From the NCBI RefSeq assembly GCF_009696325.1, contig NZ_VUME01000014.1:1-42826 (forward strand): a DNA stretch of 42,826 nt. The letters are read 5' to 3'. The notes under the pieces are model-generated. The model had not been told where the DNA came from. It saw nothing but the letters and a program-made list of their open reading frames with translations, and did not search any database. The position numbers and the translations under genes are program-made. Shown here one piece after another: positions 24,935-33,372 of the stretch. Source of the stretch: Collinsella sp. WCA1-178-WT-3 (M1) (GTDB lineage Bacteria; Actinomycetota; Coriobacteriia; Coriobacteriales; Coriobacteriaceae). The first letter of the stretch is position 1, and each line of letters opens with the position of its first letter.

Positions 24935-25503
24935 GGCTGTCTGCCCACTGGGACCATCATTCTAAATGCTTGGACGTTAACTACACTTCTAAATATGCAT
25001 AGAATGATTGCCGTCTTGCATAAAACAATAGCTCAGTCCGGTTTTGCCCGTGCCTACCCCCGTCCACGCCGTGCAAAAAGCGGAGTTTTCAGCATCGTAG
25101 TGCTGTCGGAACTACTATAACGTTGCAACTTGCGGGCCCCGAGACAATTATTTGTCTGCCGATACGCCCCGAAGCACGCGTTTGCGTCCCCGTAGACCGT
25201 AATGCCTGTTCTAAAACGCAATATATACGCGCCCGAAGGCGCTAATTTATGCTCGTGATTTGTATGCACATAGCTTGGCGTGCTGAAAACTCGCAAAAAT
25301 GCACGCCGCACCCTATGGGACCCGTCTGCGGCAGGCAGGAGGCGAGCCGGAGCCTAGTAGGACGGTGCCTGGCGCTTTGCTCGGCGTGCCCCGTGGCCCT
25401 GTGGCAAGCCTTTGGTACTGTGAAAAACGCTTGTGCTTGCGGTTGGCCGTGCGATAAATGACAGATTGGGCGCCGGAAGCGTGGCTGCGCGTGCGCTCGT
25501 TAT
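24935..25503. other. Non-coding stretch downstream of the Y1-transposase relative
   Basis: About 570 bp without a convincing gene on either strand. It holds a 9-bp inverted repeat ATCATTCTA/TAGAATGAT at about 24957 and 25003, an imperfect inverted pair sharing GAGTTTTCAGCA at about 25070-25092 and 25280-25302, and a GC-rich, hairpin-prone segment at 25310-25420. I could not match the last to tmRNA, RNase P RNA, SRP RNA or 6S RNA. Confidence 0.4.
25070..25302. repeat. Imperfect inverted pair, possible small mobile element
   Basis: The left end (25070-25092) and right end (25280-25302) are inverted copies sharing TGCA, GCG and the 12-bp GAGTTTTCAGCA; they differ mainly in A versus T runs. The 233-bp span contains no open frame of note and lies just downstream of the Y1-transposase relative. 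Confidence 0.45.
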
Positions 25504-25538
25504 GAAAAAGCCGAGCCGCCCGTATCGGGCGGCTCGGC
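25504..25538 (-). terminator. Terminator of the SUF operon
   Basis: A 13-bp perfect stem, GCCGAGCCGCCCG and its complement around TAT, is followed on the minus strand by TTTTT. Confidence 0.92.
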
Positions 25539-25567
25539 AATCAAAAACCTTGGATTCGGGGCATCCG

Positions 25568-26002
25568 TTACTGGTTAGCCTGACCCTTGAGCATGCCGTC
25601 GAGGGTGCGCCAGGCGAGCTCGGCGCATTTGACGCGGGCGGGCATGTGTGAGATGTCCTGGAGCTGAGCGGCCTCGTCTAGGTCTTCCAAGTCTTCCTCG
25701 GAGAGCTCCTCGCCACGGATCATGGCGAGGAAAAGCCCTGCCAGACGACGAGCCTCCTCGACCGTTTCGCCCGTGATGAGGTCGGCCATGATGTCGGCGC
25801 TGGCCTGGCTGATGGCGCAGCCGTGCCCGGTAAACGAGGCCTCCTCGATTACATCGTTCTCGACACGCAGCTGCAGGGTGAGTTCATCGCCGCAGCTGGG
25901 GTTGATGCCGTCGTGCTCGTGCGTGGGGGCATCCATCTCGTACTTGTAGTCGGGGTGGGAGTTGTGCTCCATAAACGTGGTGGAGGTGTACAGATTACCC
26001 AT
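25568..26002 (-). CDS. sufU: SufU-type Fe-S assembly protein
   Basis: In Gram-positive SUF systems SufU is the zinc-dependent sulfur acceptor that takes persulfide from SufS. The 144-residue protein keeps the SufU ligands Cys37 and Asp39 in NPSCGD, Cys62 in GHGCAISQASAD, and Cys126 in RVKCAELAW. The usual SufU insertion (EEDLEDLDEAAQLQDISHMPARVK) is present, separating it from IscU. Its start at 26002 overlaps the sufS stop by 8 bp, so translation is coupled. It is the last gene of the operon, before a strong terminator. Confidence 0.94.
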   Translation of the reverse strand: MGNLYTSTTFMEHNSHPDYKYEMDAPTHEHDGINPSCGDELTLQLRVENDVIEEASFTGHGCAISQASADIMADLITGETVEEARRLAGLFLAMIRGEELSEEDLEDLDEAAQLQDISHMPARVKCAELAWRTLDGMLKGQANQ

Positions 26003-27320
26003 TGAACGTGCTCCAAACGTGATACAGGCCGGCGATGAACTTATCGATATCGGCCTTGTCGTTGTAGAAGGCCACGCTGGCGCGGCAGCAGGCAAGGTTC
26101 TCGACGCCCAGCCAGGTGAGCAGCGGCTGCGCGCAGTGGTGGCCGGCACGGATGCAGACGCCGTCCATGTCCATGATGCTCGCGACGTCGTGAGGGTGGA
26201 TGCCCTTGACGTTAAAGCTCACGACCCCGTGGTGGTTGTCCCAATAGATGGAGCCGATGATCTGGACAAAGTCGAGCTGCATGAGCTCGCCCATCAGGTA
26301 GTGGACGAGTGCCTGCTCACGGGCCTGGATGTTTTCGTAGCCCACCGTGTTGACCAGGTAATCAAGCGCCGCGCCCGTGGCGAAGATACCGGCGGCGTCC
26401 TGCGTGCCGGCCTCGAACTTCTCGGGGACGGGCGCCCAGGCGGCGTCCTGCTCGGTGACCGAATCGATCATCTCGCCACCGGTAAGCATGGGCGGCATGG
26501 CGTTGAGCAGATCCATCTTGCCCCACAGCACGCCGATGCCCATGGGGCCCATGGCCTTGTGCGCGCTAAAGGCAAAGAAGTCGGCTCCCAGATCGGCCAC
26601 ATCGACCGGCATGTGCGGCAGCGACTGCGCGCCGTCGACGACCAGATAGCCGCCGTACTTGTGCACGAGCTTGCCGAGATTCTTGACCGGGTTCTCGACG
26701 CCCAGCACGTTAGAGATCTGACCCACGGCCAGAATCTTGGTCTTGGGGCCAACCTTGGCAAGCACTTCCTCGGTCGTGAGCTGACCGGTCTTGGTGGGGT
26801 AGAGGTAGACGAGCTTGGCGCCGGTCTCGCGGCAGACCTGCTGCCACGGAATCAGGTTGGAGTGGTGCTCCATGATGGTGATGACGACCTCGTCGCCGGG
26901 TTCGAGCACCGTGGGCGCAAAGCTCTTGGCGACCAGGTTGAGCGACTCGCTCGTGTTGCGGGTGAAGACGATCTCATTAGCCTGGGAGGCGCCGATGAGG
27001 TCGGCGATCTGCTGGCGCACCTTCGCGATGGCCTCGGTGGCCTCGACGGACAGCGAGTACAGGCCGCGCAGGGGGTTGGCGTTCATACGCTGGTAGAAGT
27101 CACGCTCGGCGTCGAGCACGCAGGCGGGGCGCTGCGCGGTGGCGGCGCTATCGAGGAAGGCGATCTCGGGGTGCTGCTGGAACAGCGGGAACTGCGCCTT
27201 GTAGGGATTGGTCTCGATGTCGACGGTAGGCCAGCCGCGCGAGGCCTCATCGCTGGCGTCGAACTCCATGGGCTCGGGGGCAGTACAGGTATCGCATTTA
27301 ACGTGCTCGGTGTCGATCAT
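25995..27320 (-). CDS. sufS: Cysteine desulfurase SufS
   Basis: A PLP enzyme that releases sulfur from cysteine as an enzyme-bound persulfide for Fe-S assembly. The 441-residue protein has FLDSAATAQRP at the start of the fold, TRNTSESLNLVA, EHHSNLIPWQ, VDGAQSLPHMPVDV, the PLP lysine Lys255 in SAHKAMGP, and the persulfide Cys396 in RAGHHCAQPLL. It is about 30 residues longer than typical SufS because of an N-terminal tail holding CDTC; that Cys pair is unusual and its purpose unknown. The start at 27320 has GGAGGAG upstream and overlaps the sufD stop by 4 bp (ATGA type). Confidence 0.95.
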   Translation of the reverse strand: MIDTEHVKCDTCTAPEPMEFDASDEASRGWPTVDIETNPYKAQFPLFQQHPEIAFLDSAATAQRPACVLDAERDFYQRMNANPLRGLYSLSVEATEAIAKVRQQIADLIGASQANEIVFTRNTSESLNLVAKSFAPTVLEPGDEVVITIMEHHSNLIPWQQVCRETGAKLVYLYPTKTGQLTTEEVLAKVGPKTKILAVGQISNVLGVENPVKNLGKLVHKYGGYLVVDGAQSLPHMPVDVADLGADFFAFSAHKAMGPMGIGVLWGKMDLLNAMPPMLTGGEMIDSVTEQDAAWAPVPEKFEAGTQDAAGIFATGAALDYLVNTVGYENIQAREQALVHYLMGELMQLDFVQIIGSIYWDNHHGVVSFNVKGIHPHDVASIMDMDGVCIRAGHHCAQPLLTWLGVENLACCRASVAFYNDKADIDKFIAGLYHVWSTFNG

Positions 27321-28696
27321 GCGAGCTCCTCCTCAAAGTTATCGATCAGGTTGTTGCCCAAGCGGACGACGGCGGCGCGGATGCGCTCGTCGGCGGCGGA
27401 AAGTGCGGCGTCCTCCAGCTTGGCGCGGATGAACAGGTCCTCGGCGGCGTTTTGGTCAAGACCGCGGCAGGCGAGGTAGAACAGCTGCTCGTCGCGGACG
27501 TGGCCGATGGTGGCGCCGTGGTTGCCGGCGACGTCGTCCTCGTCGCAGAGGATGACGGGAACGGTCTTGTTGTCGACGCCCTTGTTGGCCAAGAGCACCG
27601 TCTCGCGCTCGGTGCCGACGGCACCCTTGCAGCCGTGCACGAGATCGATGGTGCCGCGGTAGACCTTCTTGGACGTGCCGGTCAGAACGCCGTTGGCATC
27701 GATTTCGCACTCGGTCTTGCGGCCGCGGTGACGAAGCTCGTAGTTAAAGTCGCGCACCTGCTGGCGGGCACCCAGGTAATCGGTATCGATCGTCACCTTG
27801 GCGGTGTCGCCCAGCAGGTCGCCGGCAAGGCCGGTGGCGCTGGCGCCGGCACCCAGTACGGTGTGCTGCACGTTGACGCGCGCGCCCTCGTCCAGGAACA
27901 GACCGGTGTCGTCGAGTGCGATCCAGCTGTCGTCGAGCGTCTGCGTACAGGCAACGTTGACGGTGGCGTACTCGTGGGCGCACACCCGCAGCACGGAGCC
28001 CACGACGCCTTCGCCGGCAACGGGGGAGTCCAGGGCGATCTGCAGGTCGAGCGTTGCCTGCGGACGGACAACGACGTCGATGGCGGCGATGGCCGCGGCA
28101 GTGTCGACGCCGCTCACGCGCACGGTGACCGTGGCACGGCCGTAGGCGGGCACATCGATGACGATGCGCTTGGTGGCGTGGTCGGCCAGATAGGTGTAGG
28201 CGGCCTCGCCCATGCCGGTCTCGAAGGCCTCGGCGGGGGAGAGCTCCTCCTCGAGCTTGATAGCGCCGGCCTGGTAGACGGAAGTGGCAGGCACGTCGAG
28301 CTCGGTCTCGGGTGTGATGCGGGCGCGGTCGGCGGCGTCGCCGGGGGCAGAGGCGCGGCGCTCGGGGAAGCGCTCGGCCATGGCCTCCATGGCGGCGTCG
28401 AAGGCGTCGGCCGCGCCATGGATCTGCTCGTCCAGACCCTCGACCTCAACGGCCTCGGCGGGAGCGGCAGCAAGTTCGTCCGAAAGCTCAAGCTTGGTCT
28501 GGTTCATCTTGAGCCAACCCCATGTGGCGGCCGGCATCGCGTTGACGCCCCCGATCTCCTGCAGCACGCCGTCTCGGGGCTCCGACCCTCCTCGCGTACC
28601 TTTAGTACGCGTCGTCGGGCTCGTCGCTCCCGATACGTCGCACTGCAGAAGCTCGGATGACGTAAATGCGTTCGGCGTGTTCGTGGTCTGTTTCAT
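27317..28696 (-). CDS. sufD: SUF scaffold subunit SufD
   Basis: SufD forms the SufBCD scaffold complex with SufB and SufC and is needed for iron acquisition. The 459-residue protein has the beta-helix core shared with SufB, including HRGRKTECEIDANGVLTGTSKKVYRGTIDLVHGCKGAVGTE and the C-terminal DVAGNHGATIGHVRDEQLFYLACRGLDQNAAEDLFI. Conserved similarity begins at about residue 48 (VNAMPAATWGWLKMN). Residues about 17-46 are encoded by an in-frame palindromic insert bounded by CTGCAG. The start is fixed by TAATG overlap with the sufB stop. Confidence 0.93.
   Translation of the reverse strand: MKQTTNTPNAFTSSELLQCDVSGATSPTTRTKGTRGGSEPRDGVLQEIGGVNAMPAATWGWLKMNQTKLELSDELAAAPAEAVEVEGLDEQIHGAADAFDAAMEAMAERFPERRASAPGDAADRARITPETELDVPATSVYQAGAIKLEEELSPAEAFETGMGEAAYTYLADHATKRIVIDVPAYGRATVTVRVSGVDTAAAIAAIDVVVRPQATLDLQIALDSPVAGEGVVGSVLRVCAHEYATVNVACTQTLDDSWIALDDTGLFLDEGARVNVQHTVLGAGASATGLAGDLLGDTAKVTIDTDYLGARQQVRDFNYELRHRGRKTECEIDANGVLTGTSKKVYRGTIDLVHGCKGAVGTERETVLLANKGVDNKTVPVILCDEDDVAGNHGATIGHVRDEQLFYLACRGLDQNAAEDLFIRAKLEDAALSAADERIRAAVVRLGNNLIDNFEEELA
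28559..28648. repeat. In-frame palindromic insert in sufD
   Basis: CTGCAG occurs at 28559-28564 and 28643-28648, exactly 84 bp apart (28 codons). Between them are nested inverted repeats: CGCGTAC (28593-28599) with GTACGCG (28605-28611) around a CTTTA loop, and CCGAC with GTCGG outside that. The reading frame of sufD stays open through it, adding a basic, Gly/Thr/Arg-rich segment near the N-terminus. It resembles in-frame palindromic elements known from Rickettsia. Confidence 0.6.
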
Positions 28697-30108
28697 TATC
28701 CGATCGCTCCTTCCATCTCGAGCTTGATCAGGTTGTTCATCTCGACGGCGTACTCAAGCGGCAGCTCCTTGGAGACCGGGTTGGCAAAGCCGTTGACGAT
28801 CATGGTGCGGGCCTCTTCCTCCGAGATGCCGCGGCTCATCAGATAGAACACCTTGTCGTCGCCGATGCGGCCGATGGTGGCCTCGTGGCCGATGTCGACG
28901 TTTTTGGCGCGGATGTCCATGGCGGGGATGGTATCGGAGCGGCTTTGGTCGTCGAGCATCAGCGACTGGCAGCTCACGGTTGCCTTGGAGCCCTCGGCCT
29001 TGGGCGTGGCCACGATGGAGCTGCGGAAGGTCTGGATGCCACCGCTCTTGGAGATGCCCTTGGTCTCGACGGTTGCCGAGGTGTCGGGCGCGTTGAGCAC
29101 GACCTTGCAGCCGGTATCGAGGTTCTGGCCGGCGCCGGCAAAGGTGATGCCGGTAAAGCTCGAGCGAGCGCGGCGGCCGTTGAGCACACTCATGGGGTAG
29201 AGGTAGCCCACGTGGCTGCCGAAGGAGCCGCTGATCCACTCGATGTCGCCGTCCTCGTCCACGCGCGCACGCTTGGTGTTGAGGTTGTACATGTTCTTGG
29301 ACCAGTTCTCGATGGTCGAGTAGCGCAGGTGCGCACGCTTGCCCACAAAGAGCTCCACAGCGCCGGCGTGGAGGTTGGCCACGTTGTACTTGGGCGCGGA
29401 GCAGCCCTCGATAAAGTGCAGGTCGGCATCGTCCTCGACGATGATGAGCGTGTGCTCAAACTGGCCGGCGCCCTTGGCGTTGAGGCGGAAGTAGCTCTGC
29501 AGCGGAAAATCGAGCTTGGTGCCCTTGGGCACGTAGACAAACGAGCCGCCCGACCATACGGCGCCGTGCAGGGCCGCAAACTTGTGGTCGGTGGGCGGGA
29601 TGAGCGTCATAAACTTCTCGTGGATGAGCGGCTCCCACCGCGGGTCGTGCAGGGCCTCCTCGATGCCGGAGTAGACGATGCCCATCTTGGACGCCGTGTC
29701 CTGCATGTTGTGGTAGACGAGCTCGGAGTCGTACTGCGCGCCGACGCCCGCCAGGTAGCTGCGCTCGGCCTCGGGGATGCCCAGGCGCTCAAAGGTGTTC
29801 TTGATGTCGTCGGGCACCGACTCCCAGTCGTGCTTTTGGTCGGTGTTGGGCTTGACGTAGGTGACGATGTTGTCCATGTCCAGACCCTCGATGGAGGGAC
29901 CCCACGTTGGGTCGGGAAATCGATTGAAGATCTCGAGGGACTTTAAGCGCAGGTCGAGCATCCACTGTGGCTCGTCCTTTTTGGCGCTGATCTCGCGCAC
30001 GATGTCGGGCGTGATGCCGGCGTCGAGGCGCTCGAATCCCTCCTCGCCATAGGTGAAGTCGTAGAGGCTGCGGTCGATGTCCGCGACCTCGGTGCGGTTC
30101 TTGGTCAT
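28696..30108 (-). CDS. sufB: SUF scaffold subunit SufB
   Basis: SufB is the main scaffold on which the SUF system builds Fe-S clusters. The 470-residue protein matches family length and has KGISEE-type blocks: DEPQWMLDLRLKSLEIF at the N-terminus, HGAVWSGGSFVYVPKGTKLDFPLQSYFRLN, EGCSAPKYNVANLHAGAVELFV, and the C-terminal DIGHEATIGRIGDDKVFYLMSRGISEEEA. The Cys in EGCSAP and the acidic and His residues of the C-terminal block are the likely cluster-site residues. It lies 12 bp after sufC and overlaps sufD by 1 bp. Confidence 0.97.
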   Translation of the reverse strand: MTKNRTEVADIDRSLYDFTYGEEGFERLDAGITPDIVREISAKKDEPQWMLDLRLKSLEIFNRFPDPTWGPSIEGLDMDNIVTYVKPNTDQKHDWESVPDDIKNTFERLGIPEAERSYLAGVGAQYDSELVYHNMQDTASKMGIVYSGIEEALHDPRWEPLIHEKFMTLIPPTDHKFAALHGAVWSGGSFVYVPKGTKLDFPLQSYFRLNAKGAGQFEHTLIIVEDDADLHFIEGCSAPKYNVANLHAGAVELFVGKRAHLRYSTIENWSKNMYNLNTKRARVDEDGDIEWISGSFGSHVGYLYPMSVLNGRRARSSFTGITFAGAGQNLDTGCKVVLNAPDTSATVETKGISKSGGIQTFRSSIVATPKAEGSKATVSCQSLMLDDQSRSDTIPAMDIRAKNVDIGHEATIGRIGDDKVFYLMSRGISEEEARTMIVNGFANPVSKELPLEYAVEMNNLIKLEMEGAIG

Positions 30109-30120
30109 TGCGTCGCCCCT

Positions 30121-30921
30121 TTACGCCTGCTGCTCGGCAGCGACGGCCTCGGCCTGGGCGCGCTGCTCGGCGGCCTCGCGCTCGAAGGTCTCAAAGCCGT
30201 TCTTGTCGATCCAGGGGATCAGCGAGGCGTCGTCCTCGCGCACGATGTGGCCCTTGACCATAACGTGGACGCGATCGACATCCAGGTGCTCCAGGATGCG
30301 CGTGTTGTGCGTGATGATGAGCATGGAACCGTTACAGCTCTTGCGGTAGGCGTCCATGCCGTGGCTGACGGTGGACAGGGCGTCGACGTCCAGGCCGGAG
30401 TCGGTCTCGTCCAGGATGGCGAGTTTGGGCTGCAGCAGCAGAAGCTGGAGCATCTCGACCTTCTTTTTCTCGCCGCCCGAGAAGCCCACGCCCAGCTCGC
30501 GGTTGAGGTAGGCGGTATCCATGTTGAGCTCGGCCGCGAGCTCCTTGACGCGACGGCGGAATTCCTTGCCCTTCATCTCCAGGCCGGGGCGGCCGGCGAT
30601 GCTGGCGCGCAAAAAGCTCGACAGCGGCACGCCCGGGATCTCGACCGGAGCCTGGAAGCTCAGGAACAGGCCGGCGCGCGAACGCTTGTCGGTGGTGAGC
30701 TCGGTGATGTCCTGGCCGTCAAAGGCGATGCGGCCGTTCTGCACGGTGTAGACGGGGTCGCCCATGACCAGGTGGCCGAGGGTGGACTTGCCGGCGCCGT
30801 TGGGCCCCATCAGCACATGGGTCTCGCCGGCGGCGACGTTGAGGTTGACGTTGTGGAGGATGGTCTTCTCGTCCACGGAGGCGGTCAGACCTTCGATGGA
30901 AAGCAGCGGATTTGCGCTCAT
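30121..30921 (-). CDS. sufC: SUF ATPase SufC
   Basis: SufC is the ABC-type ATPase that drives conformational change in the SufBCD scaffold; it is cytosolic. The 266-residue protein has Walker A GPNGAGKS at 39-46, a Q-loop in LFLSFQAPVEIPG, the signature FSGGEKKKVEML, Walker B LAILDETDSGLD and the switch His in IITHNTRIL. The C-terminal 20 residues are an Ala/Glu-rich extension not usual for SufC. It is the first gene of the operon; GAGAGGG precedes the ATG. Confidence 0.97.
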   Translation of the reverse strand: MSANPLLSIEGLTASVDEKTILHNVNLNVAAGETHVLMGPNGAGKSTLGHLVMGDPVYTVQNGRIAFDGQDITELTTDKRSRAGLFLSFQAPVEIPGVPLSSFLRASIAGRPGLEMKGKEFRRRVKELAAELNMDTAYLNRELGVGFSGGEKKKVEMLQLLLLQPKLAILDETDSGLDVDALSTVSHGMDAYRKSCNGSMLIITHNTRILEHLDVDRVHVMVKGHIVREDDASLIPWIDKNGFETFEREAAEQRAQAEAVAAEQQA

Positions 30922-30940
30922 GCTGTCCCTCTCTGTTTAT

Positions 30941-30960
30941 GGTGTACTCATGGGTGTACT
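30941..30960. repeat. GGTGTACT direct repeats in the suf leader
   Basis: GGTGTACT occurs at 30941-30948 and 30953-30960, 12 bp apart start to start, just upstream of sufC and downstream of the suggested promoter. It could be a regulator site. Confidence 0.4.
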
Positions 30961-30985
30961 AAACCCTAGGAATCTTCTCGGAATA

Positions 30986-31013
30986 AAGTTACTATGGGTT
31001 CGGCGTTAGTCAA
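30986..31013 (-). promoter_or_regulatory. Probable promoter of the suf operon
   Basis: On the minus strand TTGACT (31008-31013) and TAACTT (30986-30991) are 16 bp apart, leaving a leader of about 55 nt to sufC. Confidence 0.55.
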
Positions 31014-31047
31014 GGGAAAACCCGACTAATCCACTCGACTTTTCAGA

Positions 31048-31082
31048 TGTGGGACATAATAATCGGGATCGTCTGTCCCACA
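31048..31082. promoter_or_regulatory. Candidate operator between suf and the Rrf2 gene
   Basis: TGTGGGACA (31048-31056) and its exact reverse complement TGTCCCACA (31074-31082) are separated by 17 bp. The pair ends directly before the -35 box of the Rrf2 gene and lies upstream of the suf promoter, so one regulator could control both. The same TGTCCCA/TGGGACA word forms a palindrome at 36423. Confidence 0.5.
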
Positions 31083-31085
31083 CGC

Positions 31086-31115
31086 TTGGCATCTGGGGCA
31101 AACTCTGCTGATAAT
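31086..31115 (+). promoter_or_regulatory. Probable promoter of the Rrf2 regulator
   Basis: TTGGCA (31086-31091) and GATAAT (31110-31115) are 18 bp apart; the start codon lies 30 bp downstream. Confidence 0.55.
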
Positions 31116-31144
31116 TTTGTCTCAAGCGCACCGGGAGGGTAGGT

Positions 31145-31576
31145 ATGCTCATTTCTTCTAAGGGCCGCTATGCCCTCCGTTTGATGATTTATATCGCGGC
31201 GCTCGGTGACGCCGAGGGCAAAATCGCCCTGCGCGAGATTGCCGACCGCGAGCATATTTCGCAAAAGTATTTGGAGCAGCTGGTCCGTCCGCTTATGAAG
31301 GCGGGCCTGCTCAAGAGTGTGCGCGGCAAGGGCGGCGGCTACATGATGGCCGTGGACCCGGCCGAGGTGCGAGCCGGCGATATACTGCGCGCCGTCGAGG
31401 GCAGCACGGCGCCCGTCGCATGCGATGGCATCGATAACAACTGCACTCGCAGCGATCTGTGCTCTACTGTGAAGTTCTGGCGCGGTCTGGACGACGTGAT
31501 TGAAAAGTACGTCGACGGCGTGACGTTGGCCGACCTGGCGGCCGTGCCCGAGATTAACTTCGATATCAAGCTGTAA
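31145..31576 (+). CDS. Rrf2-family (IscR-like) regulator
   Basis: The 143-residue winged-helix protein has the Rrf2 start MLISSKGRYALRLMIYIA, the DNA-reading helix in HISQKYLEQLVRPLMKAGLLKSVRGKGGGY, and three Cys in VACDGIDNNCTRSDLCST. The Cys spacing (C-x6-C-x5-C) is near that of IscR, which binds an Fe-S cluster and represses assembly genes when clusters are plentiful. Divergent placement from sufC makes it the likely regulator of suf and of itself. GGGAGG lies before the ATG. Confidence 0.9.
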   Translation: MLISSKGRYALRLMIYIAALGDAEGKIALREIADREHISQKYLEQLVRPLMKAGLLKSVRGKGGGYMMAVDPAEVRAGDILRAVEGSTAPVACDGIDNNCTRSDLCSTVKFWRGLDDVIEKYVDGVTLADLAAVPEINFDIKL

Positions 31577-31714
31577 CTCGAGCGCAATTCCTTAAGATTT
31601 CGCGGAGGGCGTTATCGTTTGTCGAGTTGCTGTTGTACGACATCGGTCTTGCTGCGATACTTAAATCTATCTTTGCAAACTGCACTTTAACTACACCAAT
31701 GCAAGGAGGATCTT

Positions 31715-33340
31715 ATGCAGCCCAAGCATTCTGCGATTGTTGCCGGATTGACGCTGGCTCTTTCGTTTGGCGCCGTTGCCGCGCCCGCGCCCGCTGCTGC
31801 GGATGAGCCCACGCCGGGCGTTGCCTCGGATGCCACCGATATCGATAAGGGCCTTTATACCCAGCAGTCTTTCTCGGGCGTGCTGAGGTCGGTCCAAGGC
31901 GTCTCGTTTGTCAATGTGACCAGCGAGATGAAGTACTTTACCAAGTATGAGAGCCACGGCAACTATAACCAGGGCTTTTCGTATGGCGACGGCTATAACG
32001 CGCTGGGCTATTACCAGTTCGATCGACGCTGGTCGCTCGTCCCGTTTATGAAGCAGGTCTATAACTACAATCCTGCCAAGTACGGCATGCTTAAGTCTGC
32101 AATTGACCGCGGGGGCGATATCTCCAACGCAAGCAACCCCATGTATTCGAACGGTCAGCTGACGGATCTGGGCCGCATTGCACAGGAGGCCTTCCAGGGC
32201 GCCTATAACGCCGATCCGGCTGAGTTCTCGGCGCTGCAAGATTCATATGCATACAACTCCTATTACGCGGTGACCGAGGCCTGGCTCAAGAGCGCGCTTG
32301 GTATTGATATCTCTGGCCGCGCCGATTGCGTCAAGGGTATGGTGTGGAGCATCACCAACATGTGCGGCACCTATGGCTGCCAGGACTTTTTCCGCTGGGC
32401 AAACCTTTCTAACAGCATGACGGACCGCGAGTTTGTGACGGCGCTTTCCAGCAGCGTGGTCAATAACGTTGCCCGTAAGTACTCGAGCCAGCCGCAATAT
32501 CACGAGGGCTGGAAGAACCGTTACAAGAACGAGCTTAAGGATTGCCTGGTCTATATTACCGAGGACGAGGCCGCGGCGACGCCGCCGGTCGAGCCTGAGC
32601 CCGAACCCGTGACTCCGGCGCCCGCCGCTCCCGTTGCTCCCTCTGGGTCTAGTGCCGATACCAATGGTGCTGACGAGGATACCGTCGATGCTCCTTCGAA
32701 CGATGCCGGAGCAAGCGATGGCAACGGCGATGTCGCTTCGGCCGGCAGCGCGGGGTCTGCCTCGCCTTCGAATTCCGCAGATGCTACGGCAGGGTCTGGT
32801 TCTTCCGCCGGTGGATCGACTGCCGGTTCGAGCGACTCGTCGACGAATGACAAACCCTCTGCGAGCGAACAGCTTGGCTCCATGTTTGGCTCCTCGCTGA
32901 TGGTTGGCATCAACAGCAGCTCGTCTTCCGAGAAGGATGGCTCCGACCAGGGCGCTACGGAAAAGACCGAGGACGCTAAGGGCGATTCGAAGGACGAGGG
33001 GTCTAAGGGGTCTGATTCCGACCAAGGCGCGGAATCAGACGGTGCGGAATCGAAGGATTCCCGCCTTGATAAGGATGGCAAGCACACGGACGACAATGGG
33101 TCCAAGGTCCTGGTTGATGATGCCGCCGACCAGAACCAGGGTAAGACCAAGGTTGTGACTGCTTCAGCCACGACGACTGAGTCCTCTAAGGGCAGCATGC
33201 CCAAGACGGGTGACTTGATTTTGATGGCGAGCCTTGCCAGCGCGAGCTTGGCCACATTGGGCGCTACGTCTATTGTGAGCGGTAAGCATAAACTTGACCA
33301 GCAAAACAAAGACGCTGCGGAGGAAGACACCCAAAAGTAG
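31715..33340 (+). CDS. Secreted lysozyme-like protein with MPKTG sorting signal
   Basis: The 541-residue protein starts with a signal peptide (about 1-29, cut near APAAADEP). Residues about 70-285 form a globular domain with KYESHGNYNQGFSYGDGYNALGYYQFDRRW, a pattern like the lysozyme-type domain of VgrG-related and phage cell-wall proteins; Glu79 would be the catalytic acid. Residues 290-490 are a long Ser/Gly/Asp/Lys-rich linker. The C-terminus has MPKTG at 495-499, a hydrophobic stretch and a Lys, as in sortase substrates with Met for Leu. AAGGAGG precedes the ATG. Likely a wall-anchored peptidoglycan-acting protein; activity is inferred. Confidence 0.7.
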   Translation: MQPKHSAIVAGLTLALSFGAVAAPAPAAADEPTPGVASDATDIDKGLYTQQSFSGVLRSVQGVSFVNVTSEMKYFTKYESHGNYNQGFSYGDGYNALGYYQFDRRWSLVPFMKQVYNYNPAKYGMLKSAIDRGGDISNASNPMYSNGQLTDLGRIAQEAFQGAYNADPAEFSALQDSYAYNSYYAVTEAWLKSALGIDISGRADCVKGMVWSITNMCGTYGCQDFFRWANLSNSMTDREFVTALSSSVVNNVARKYSSQPQYHEGWKNRYKNELKDCLVYITEDEAAATPPVEPEPEPVTPAPAAPVAPSGSSADTNGADEDTVDAPSNDAGASDGNGDVASAGSAGSASPSNSADATAGSGSSAGGSTAGSSDSSTNDKPSASEQLGSMFGSSLMVGINSSSSSEKDGSDQGATEKTEDAKGDSKDEGSKGSDSDQGAESDGAESKDSRLDKDGKHTDDNGSKVLVDDAADQNQGKTKVVTASATTTESSKGSMPKTGDLILMASLASASLATLGATSIVSGKHKLDQQNKDAAEEDTQK

Positions 33341-33372
33341 GCTCTCAGCGAGCGTTTTGCCTTCGCGATTCG

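Noticed and set aside
25310-25440. Structured RNA candidate (RNase P RNA, SRP RNA, 6S or cobalamin riboswitch)
   Set aside because: The segment is GC-rich with hairpins, but lacks the conserved cores of any of these RNAs on either strand.
25962-28660. Long plus-strand frames across sufS and sufD
   Set aside because: Antisense shadows of conserved suf genes, with no ribosome site or homology pattern.
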